A DNA stretch of 25,894 nucleotides from an uncultured Collinsella sp. (GTDB lineage: Bacteria; Actinomycetota; Coriobacteriia; Coriobacteriales; Coriobacteriaceae), in the NCBI GenBank assembly GCA_905210085.1, contig CAJLVJ010000025.1, positions 1 to 25,894 on the forward strand. Reading direction: 5' to 3'. Made by a program: the position numbers and the translations under genes. Positions 22,288 through 25,894 of the stretch are shown here, piece by piece. The first letter of the stretch is position 1. Every line of letters begins with the position of its first letter. The notes under the pieces were generated by a model. It searched no databases, was not told where the DNA came from, and worked only from the letters and a program-made list of their open reading frames with translations.

Positions 22288-23721
22288 ATGGCTGTTATTG
22301 ATGTGCTGCCTTCGGATGGGAAGGTTATTGACGAGGGTCCTGTTGGTTGCTCTGTTGATGTTTGCTGTGATGACTTTCGTCATCTCGATATTGGACTGCT
22401 GCCCGAGATTCTTCGTCTTAAGGATGCCGGGTATTTGACGCAGGCTGTTGCTGCCTGCGATCGCCTTTTGGAGCAGAACCCTGAGCCTTCGCTGGCTGCT
22501 TGTGTTCGCGCCGAGCGGTATCGCATGCTCGAGACGCCGCTTCATTTTTCGGTGTCGCGCGATCAGGCTATTGCGATGATTCGCGAGGAGTGGCCAGAGT
22601 TTACCGAAGAGCAATTTGACGACTTGATTAATCGCAAGCGTATTGACTGGCGCTTTATCGATGGCGAGCTGTTCGTTCTCGACAACTTCCTCGATTCGCT
22701 TCGCGTGTACCCCAAGGAGGTTCCGGGCCTGCGTCCCGATTCTACGGACGGCATCGCGCTGCGTAACCAGATGCTCAGGGAGATGGAGTCGCAAAACGGG
22801 TTGACTCGCGTCATCACGCTTAAGGCATCCGTGTCTGTCCCTGGGGCTCTGGAGGGAGAGGCTGTTCGCGCGTGGCTACCCGTTGCTGCCGCCTGTCGTC
22901 AACAGTCTCATATCGAGGTTCTCGATATGACGTCGGAGGGTACCGTTGCCTCTGAAAACGTTTCGGCTCGTACTGCCTCTTGGACATCTTCGACTGAACA
23001 TTCATTCTCGGTGACCTATCGCTATCACATCGATGCAGCCTATTGCGATATCTATGGTGGCGCGCTCCCATCGCATACGTGCATGGACACGCCGCTGTCC
23101 GAGGACACCTCCGAGGACCGTCCGCACATTGCGTTTACGCCGTACCTGCGACAGTTGACGGAGCATGTCGTTGATGGCCTCGAGGATCCGCTCGATCGCG
23201 CTCGTGCTATCTATGATTACCTGACACAGCATATCGACTATCGCTATCAGCCACCGTACCTGCTTTTGGGATCTATTGCCGACGACTGTGCGCATTCTTT
23301 ACGCGGCGATTGCGGCGTTATGGCGCTCACGTTTATCACCATGTGCCGCATCGCGGGCGTGCCTGCCCGTTGGCAGAGCGGCCTGTATGTTGCTCCCGAT
23401 TCGGTGGGGCCGCACGATTGGGCTGAGTTCTATACGCCACAGACCGGTTGGCTTAACGCCGACGTATCGTTCGGTTCCTCGGCGCGCAGGATGGGGGAGG
23501 AGTGGCGTCGCCAGCACTACTTTGGCAACCTCGACCCGTGGCGTATGGTGGCCAACAATCGATTCCAGGCTGAATTTGTGCCTGCTTTCGATGGCATGCG
23601 CGAGGACCCCTATGACAACCAGATGGGCGAGGCCTCGGTTGACGGACGTGGATGTCGTAAGCGGGAGATGTTGCGCAAGGTTGAGCTTATCGAAATGCTC
23701 GAAGTACCATTTTCGGACTAA
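22288..23721 (+). CDS. Transglutaminase-like (papain-fold) protein
   Basis: A 477-residue, apparently cytoplasmic protein with a transglutaminase-core domain at about residues 300-400. The catalytic triad is visible: Cys342 in RGDCGVMALTF, His376 in GPHDWAEFY and Asp392 in WLNADVSFG. This fold includes bacterial peptidases and amidases as well as cross-linking enzymes, and substrate cannot be told. The N-terminal half holds an ~90-residue stretch like a tetratricopeptide-type helical region (LPEILRLKDAGYLTQAVAAC) and a beta-rich region with polar motifs. No signal peptide or membrane helix is seen. ATG 22288 follows TTGGAG at 6 bases. Codon use is clearly more T-rich at third positions (GTT, GCT, TGT) than in the flanking fba and rel, suggesting low expression or different ancestry. 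Confidence 0.82.
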   Translation: MAVIDVLPSDGKVIDEGPVGCSVDVCCDDFRHLDIGLLPEILRLKDAGYLTQAVAACDRLLEQNPEPSLAACVRAERYRMLETPLHFSVSRDQAIAMIREEWPEFTEEQFDDLINRKRIDWRFIDGELFVLDNFLDSLRVYPKEVPGLRPDSTDGIALRNQMLREMESQNGLTRVITLKASVSVPGALEGEAVRAWLPVAAACRQQSHIEVLDMTSEGTVASENVSARTASWTSSTEHSFSVTYRYHIDAAYCDIYGGALPSHTCMDTPLSEDTSEDRPHIAFTPYLRQLTEHVVDGLEDPLDRARAIYDYLTQHIDYRYQPPYLLLGSIADDCAHSLRGDCGVMALTFITMCRIAGVPARWQSGLYVAPDSVGPHDWAEFYTPQTGWLNADVSFGSSARRMGEEWRRQHYFGNLDPWRMVANNRFQAEFVPAFDGMREDPYDNQMGEASVDGRGCRKREMLRKVELIEMLEVPFSD

Positions 23722-23735
23722 TCAACAGAAAGCTG

Positions 23736-23744
23736 TGATAAACT
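23736..23744 (+). promoter_or_regulatory. Candidate extended -10 promoter of tRNA-Leu
   Basis: TGATAAACT fits an extended -10 element 17 bases upstream of the tRNA, in the short gap after the transglutaminase-like gene. Confidence 0.4.
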
Positions 23745-23760
23745 AACTCACGCATTACGT

Positions 23761-23847
23761 GCCCGAGTGGCGGAATTGGCAGACGCAGTGGACTCAAAAT
23801 CCACCGTTGGCAACAACGTGCGAGTTCGAGTCTCGCCTCGGGCACCA
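23761..23847 (+). tRNA. tRNA-Leu (anticodon CAA), CCA encoded
   Basis: Acceptor stem GCCCGAG (23761-23767) pairs with CTCGGGC (23837-23843), followed by discriminator A and encoded CCA. The anticodon stem GTGGA/TCCAC encloses loop CTCAAAA, giving anticodon CAA, which reads UUG leucine codons. A long variable arm (CGTTGGCAACAACG) and T-loop GTTCGAGTC fit a class II leucine tRNA. A Rho-independent terminator follows directly. Confidence 0.96.
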
Positions 23848-23866
23848 TACATGCAAGTGAGCGTTC

Positions 23867-23891
23867 AAGGGGGTCGAGGCCCCCTTTTTTT
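23867..23891 (+). terminator. Terminator of tRNA-Leu
   Basis: AAGGGGG (23867-23873) pairs with CCCCCTT (23880-23886) around TCGAGG, followed by a run of seven T residues. Confidence 0.85.
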
Positions 23892-24051
23892 CGTGCCGAA
23901 CTCGCGTGAGCGCGCGGAGCGTTAAGCAAACAGGCCTGTGGCCTGTTTGTAACGGAGCGTGGCGAGGACGCCATGCGCCCGAAGCCCGGGGCTTCGCGAA
24001 GCGAAGGCCCTTCGAGTCTCGCCTCGGGCACCATACATGCACCTGCGCTTC

Positions 24052-24073
24052 AAGGGGGTCAAGGCCCCTTTTT
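24052..24073 (+). terminator. Second copy of the tRNA-Leu terminator
   Basis: AAGGGG and CCCCTT flank a short loop with a five-T tract. It lies after the duplicated tRNA 3' fragment and is part of the same duplication. Confidence 0.65.
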
Positions 24074-24103
24074 CGTGTACGTAATGTGATAGCGCGCTGT
24101 ACG

Positions 24104-24112
24104 TGTTATCAT
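24104..24112 (+). promoter_or_regulatory. Candidate extended -10 promoter of the infC operon
   Basis: TGTTATCAT fits TGn-TATAAT with one mismatch. Transcription from about 24119 would give a leader of roughly 175 bases before infC. A weak TGTGAT at 24085-24090 could be the -35. Confidence 0.42.
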
Positions 24113-24113
24113 G

Positions 24114-24279
24114 CCCAAGGCGTTGTTCCCGCAATGCCCTAAAGAGGAACCCGAGGGTTCCCACCTTTTGGCGCCAACGAGCAGCTGACTGGTCATACAA
24201 CTTAGATTCCCTTCCTCATATTGAGGATGTCTATGCGTACGACCTGGTTGCAAAGAAGCGCCGGGTTATTTTTTTATGA
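24114..24279 (+). ncRNA. Structured infC leader with terminator-like hairpin (L20-leader-type attenuator candidate)
   Basis: The leader contains several stems: GGCGTTG/CAATGCC near 24119-24138, GGAACCC-GA-GGGTTCC near 24146-24161, palindrome TTGGCGCCAA near 24169-24178, CCTCA-TAT-TGAGG near 24215-24227, and a last stem GACCTGG/CCGGGTT (24241-24267) closed by TTGC/GCG pairs. ATTTTTTT follows at once (24268-24275), ten bases before the infC ribosome site. That is an intrinsic-terminator layout inside the leader. In Bacillus, L20 controls infC-rpmI-rplT through such a leader; the same logic here is inferred from position and structure, not from recognised sequence identity. Confidence 0.5.
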
Positions 24280-24294
24280 ATGGAGGTAGGGAAA

Positions 24295-24849
24295 ATAGCT
24301 AAGTCTGATGACACCCGCATCAACGACGAGATCACTGCATCTTCGTGCCGTTTGATTGGCGTCGATGGCTCTCAGCTCGGCCTGTTCGCCATCCGCGATG
24401 CCCAGCGCGTCGCTGACGATCAGGGTCTCGACTTGGTCGAGATCGCTCCCAACGCGGAGCCGCCGGTCTGCAAGGTCATGGACTACGGTAAGTTCAAATA
24501 CCAGCAGGCCATGAAGGCCAAGGCCGCTCGTAAGAACCAGTCCAAGGTCGAGGTCAAGGAAATGAAGTTCCGACCCAAGATCGACGTTGGCGATTACGAG
24601 ACCAAGAAGGGCCACGTTCTGCGTTTCCTCAAGAAGGGCGCACGCGTTAAGATCACCATCATGTTCCGCGGCCGTGAGATGGCTCACCCGGAGCAGGGTC
24701 TTAACGTTCTCGAGCGTCTCGCCGAGGATCTCAAGCCTTACGCTACGGTCGAGTCCAAGCCTAAAATGGAAGGCCGTAACATGCTTATGCTGCTCGCCCC
24801 GATTAAGGGCGCCTTCGATGAGGATAAAGCGGCAAGCGATACCAAGTAA
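24295..24849 (+). CDS. infC: Translation initiation factor IF-3, with apparent AUA start codon
   Basis: Binds the 30S subunit, keeps it apart from 50S and checks start codon choice. The product (184 residues) shows DTRINDEITASSCRLIGVDG, LDLVEIAPNAEPPVCKVMDYGKF and KMEGRNMLMLLAP, in the usual N-domain, linker and C-domain order. The upstream ATG at 24280 has no ribosome site and its own bases form one: GGAGGT (24282-24287) sits 7 bases before ATA 24295, after which the protein aligns with normal IF-3 starts. Many bacteria start infC with rare AUU, AUC or AUA codons, which IF-3 itself discriminates against, giving autoregulation. A start at 24280 (189 residues) is the alternative. First gene of infC-rpmI-rplT. 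Confidence 0.93.
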   Translation: MAKSDDTRINDEITASSCRLIGVDGSQLGLFAIRDAQRVADDQGLDLVEIAPNAEPPVCKVMDYGKFKYQQAMKAKAARKNQSKVEVKEMKFRPKIDVGDYETKKGHVLRFLKKGARVKITIMFRGREMAHPEQGLNVLERLAEDLKPYATVESKPKMEGRNMLMLLAPIKGAFDEDKAASDTK

Positions 24850-24881
24850 CTAGTGTTCTGTAACCGATTAAGGAGTATTTC

Positions 24882-25073
24882 ATGCCTAAGATGAAGTCCC
24901 ACAGCGGCACCAAGAAGCGTTTCCGCAAGACTGGTACCGGCAAGCTTATGCGCGCCAAGGCTTTCAAGAGCCACATCCTGAGCAAGAAGTCCACCAAGCG
25001 TAAGCGTGGCTTCCGTCAGGAGACCGAGATCGCCGCTGCCGACCGCAAGGTCATCAAGTCGCGTCTCGCCTAA
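24882..25073 (+). CDS. rpmI: Large-subunit ribosomal protein bL35
   Basis: A 63-residue basic protein of the 50S subunit, close to the usual 64-65. It reads MPKMKSHSGTKKRFRKTGTG at the N-terminus and has the family pattern KSHILSKKSTKRKR. ATG 24882 follows AAGGAG with 7-base spacing. It is 32 bases after infC and 46 before rplT, in the conserved IF3-L35-L20 order, and should be co-regulated with them. Confidence 0.98.
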   Translation: MPKMKSHSGTKKRFRKTGTGKLMRAKAFKSHILSKKSTKRKRGFRQETEIAAADRKVIKSRLA

Positions 25074-25119
25074 GTTCGCGTTCCCGTTTTTCGTTTTACC
25101 GTCTAGGAGTTGATAGAAC

Positions 25120-25479
25120 ATGGCACGTATTAAGCGCGCTGTTGCCGCCAAGAAGAAGCGCCGTACCGTTATGCACCGTGCGAAGGGTTACTACGGTGCC
25201 GCTTCGCGTACTTACAAGCATGCTAAAGAGCAGGTCCAGCACTCCCTGCAGTATCAGTATCGTGATCGCCGCAACAAGAAGCGCGAGATCCGCTCTCTCT
25301 GGATCACCCGTATCAACGCTGCTGCTCGCCTGAACGACATCTCTTACTCTCAGTTCATGCACGGCCTGAAGGTTGCCGGCATCGAGCTCGACCGTAAGGT
25401 CCTGGCTCAGATGGCTTACGAGGACATCGAGTCCTTCAACGAGCTGGCTGCCATTGCCAAGAAGGCTCTCGAGGCCTAA
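25120..25479 (+). CDS. rplT: Large-subunit ribosomal protein bL20
   Basis: A 119-residue assembly protein of the 50S subunit. It has the long basic N-terminal arm MARIKRAVAAKKKRRTVMHR, YYGAASRTYKHAKEQV, and the RNA-binding C-terminal domain ending ELAAIAKKALEA. ATG follows TAGGAGTTG. In other bacteria L20 is also the repressor of this operon, binding the leader of infC or sites in the rpmI region; the structured leader upstream makes that plausible here. Last gene before the terminator. Confidence 0.98.
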   Translation: MARIKRAVAAKKKRRTVMHRAKGYYGAASRTYKHAKEQVQHSLQYQYRDRRNKKREIRSLWITRINAAARLNDISYSQFMHGLKVAGIELDRKVLAQMAYEDIESFNELAAIAKKALEA

Positions 25480-25500
25480 TAGATTCTGTTGAATCGCTAG

Positions 25501-25537
25501 GGGAGTGTCGCACTGTGCGCGGCACTCCCTCTTTTTT
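25501..25537 (+). terminator. Terminator of infC-rpmI-rplT
   Basis: GGGAGTG (25501-25507) pairs with CACTCCC (25523-25529), with inner CGC/GCG pairs, followed by a six-T tract at 25532-25537. It lies 21 bases after the rplT stop. Confidence 0.9.
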
Positions 25538-25584
25538 ATCGAAAGCGCTGGTTTACATAGCAAAAAGCGCGGGTAGATAAACAC

Positions 25585-25894
25585 TTACAGGTGACCGATC
25601 TCTATATATCTCTTAACCGAAGGGTCATCATCTGATACGTGCAGTATTTCTGCATCAGCCTTTCTATTGCTTATATAGGAAGCGATATGTTGTGTAGGAC
25701 TTGTGAAGAGCGGAATTGACGTCCCACATCGCCCTCCGGTCTGGCAATATATCTCCTTGCCGCGCGGCCCGGTCGAACCGGATCGGCCGCAAAGCGTGCA
25801 CCTTGAGAACCGGATACTGCGAGGATGGACACTTACTTCAGTGTCGCATCCGGGCAGACATCGAACCATTTGAAATGGTCTAACTTGGATTTGT
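25585..25894 (-). CDS. Unrecognised cysteine-rich protein, C-terminal part, runs off the window
   Basis: On the minus strand a frame is open from the window edge to a TAA at 25585 (about 103 codons). The in-frame ATG at 25869 has no ribosome site, and the frame stays open beyond it, so the true start is probably outside. From that ATG the cysteines fall at 4, 8, 24, 27, 42 and 48 (including CTLCG), a pattern seen in zinc-binding domains, followed by a region ending VKRYIEIGHL. I do not recognise the family. The DNA is markedly richer in A/T than the operon next to it, and it converges on rplT across the terminator, consistent with the edge of an acquired segment. It may also be non-coding. 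Confidence 0.4.
   Translation of the reverse strand, partial: QIQVRPFQMVRCLPGCDTEVSVHPRSIRFSRCTLCGRSGSTGPRGKEIYCQTGGRCGTSIPLFTSPTQHIASYISNRKADAEILHVSDDDPSVKRYIEIGHL

Larger units (their letters stand above)
23825..24073 (+). repeat. Duplicated tRNA-Leu 3' end plus terminator flanking a 119-base segment
   Basis: The 31 bases from TTCGAGTCTCGCCTCGGGCA through the CCA to ATGCA (23825-23855) recur exactly at 24011-24041, and the following terminators (23867-23891 and 24052-24073) are near copies. The segment between holds CAAACAGGCC-TGT-GGCCTGTTTG (23927-23949) and GAAGCCC-G-GGGCTTC (23981-23995) palindromes and no gene. The layout resembles attL/attR left around a tRNA after integration and later loss of an element, or a local duplication. 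Confidence 0.75.

Noticed and set aside
23794..24253. Overlapping short frames around tRNA-Leu and the duplicated 3' end
   Set aside because: They read through the tRNA gene and terminators; similarity between them only reflects the DNA duplication.

Overview
The window looks like chromosomal DNA from a Coriobacteriia gut actinobacterium, most likely Collinsella or a close relative. This rests on high GC with strong G/C third-position bias, actinobacterial-style gene products, a long-form PurL, a RecJ protein carrying a helicase domain, and intergenic palindromic repeats of a kind I associate with Collinsella. No taxonomic search was run, so the genus is an inference. Most of the window is core metabolism and information processing. 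I see no CRISPR array, no complete prophage and no insertion sequence.

Layout. (1) 1-1574: the 5' end of a secreted-protein gene (+) meets the 5' two-fifths of purL (-) tail to tail at about position 250. Both genes are broken at one junction, either a deletion/rearrangement or a chimeric assembly. (2) 1759-4936: a CPA2-type cation:proton antiporter, a cluster of alternating 16-bp palindromic motifs, a strong bidirectional terminator, then homoserine dehydrogenase on the minus strand. (3) 5188-11485: a complete branched-chain amino acid ABC transporter, with two paralogous binding lipoproteins (livJ-like), two permeases (livH, livM) and two ATPases (livG, livF). Stable hairpins lie between the binding-protein genes and the permeases, and a terminator follows livF. 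(4) 11534-13142: a perfect 22-bp-stem palindrome, cutC, and a DUF4931/GalT-like HIT protein. (5) 13170-14168: a bile acid:Na+ symporter family protein (-). (6) 14393-20876: a short leader ORF, a 1095-residue RecJ nuclease-helicase fusion, bifunctional (p)ppGpp synthetase/hydrolase Rel, and an MBL-fold hydrolase, all on the plus strand. (7) 21072-23721: class II fructose-bisphosphate aldolase, a tandem intergenic repeat, and a transglutaminase-fold protein. (8) 23761-25537: tRNA-Leu(CAA) with a duplicated 3' end, then the infC-rpmI-rplT translation operon. That operon has a structured leader, a terminator-like hairpin just before infC, and an apparent AUA start codon. (9) 25538-25894: AT-richer sequence with the C-terminal part of an unrecognised cysteine-rich protein (-) running off the window.

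How the genes relate. The liv genes form one uptake system, and homoserine dehydrogenase next door feeds threonine, methionine and isoleucine synthesis, so that stretch concerns amino acid supply. RecJ-helicase, Rel and the MBL hydrolase are co-directional and closely spaced. infC-rpmI-rplT is the conserved IF3/L35/L20 operon, probably controlled by its leader. The most unusual points are the RecJ-helicase fusion, the purL junction, the AUA start with attenuator-like leader of infC, and the tRNA-Leu 3'-end duplication.
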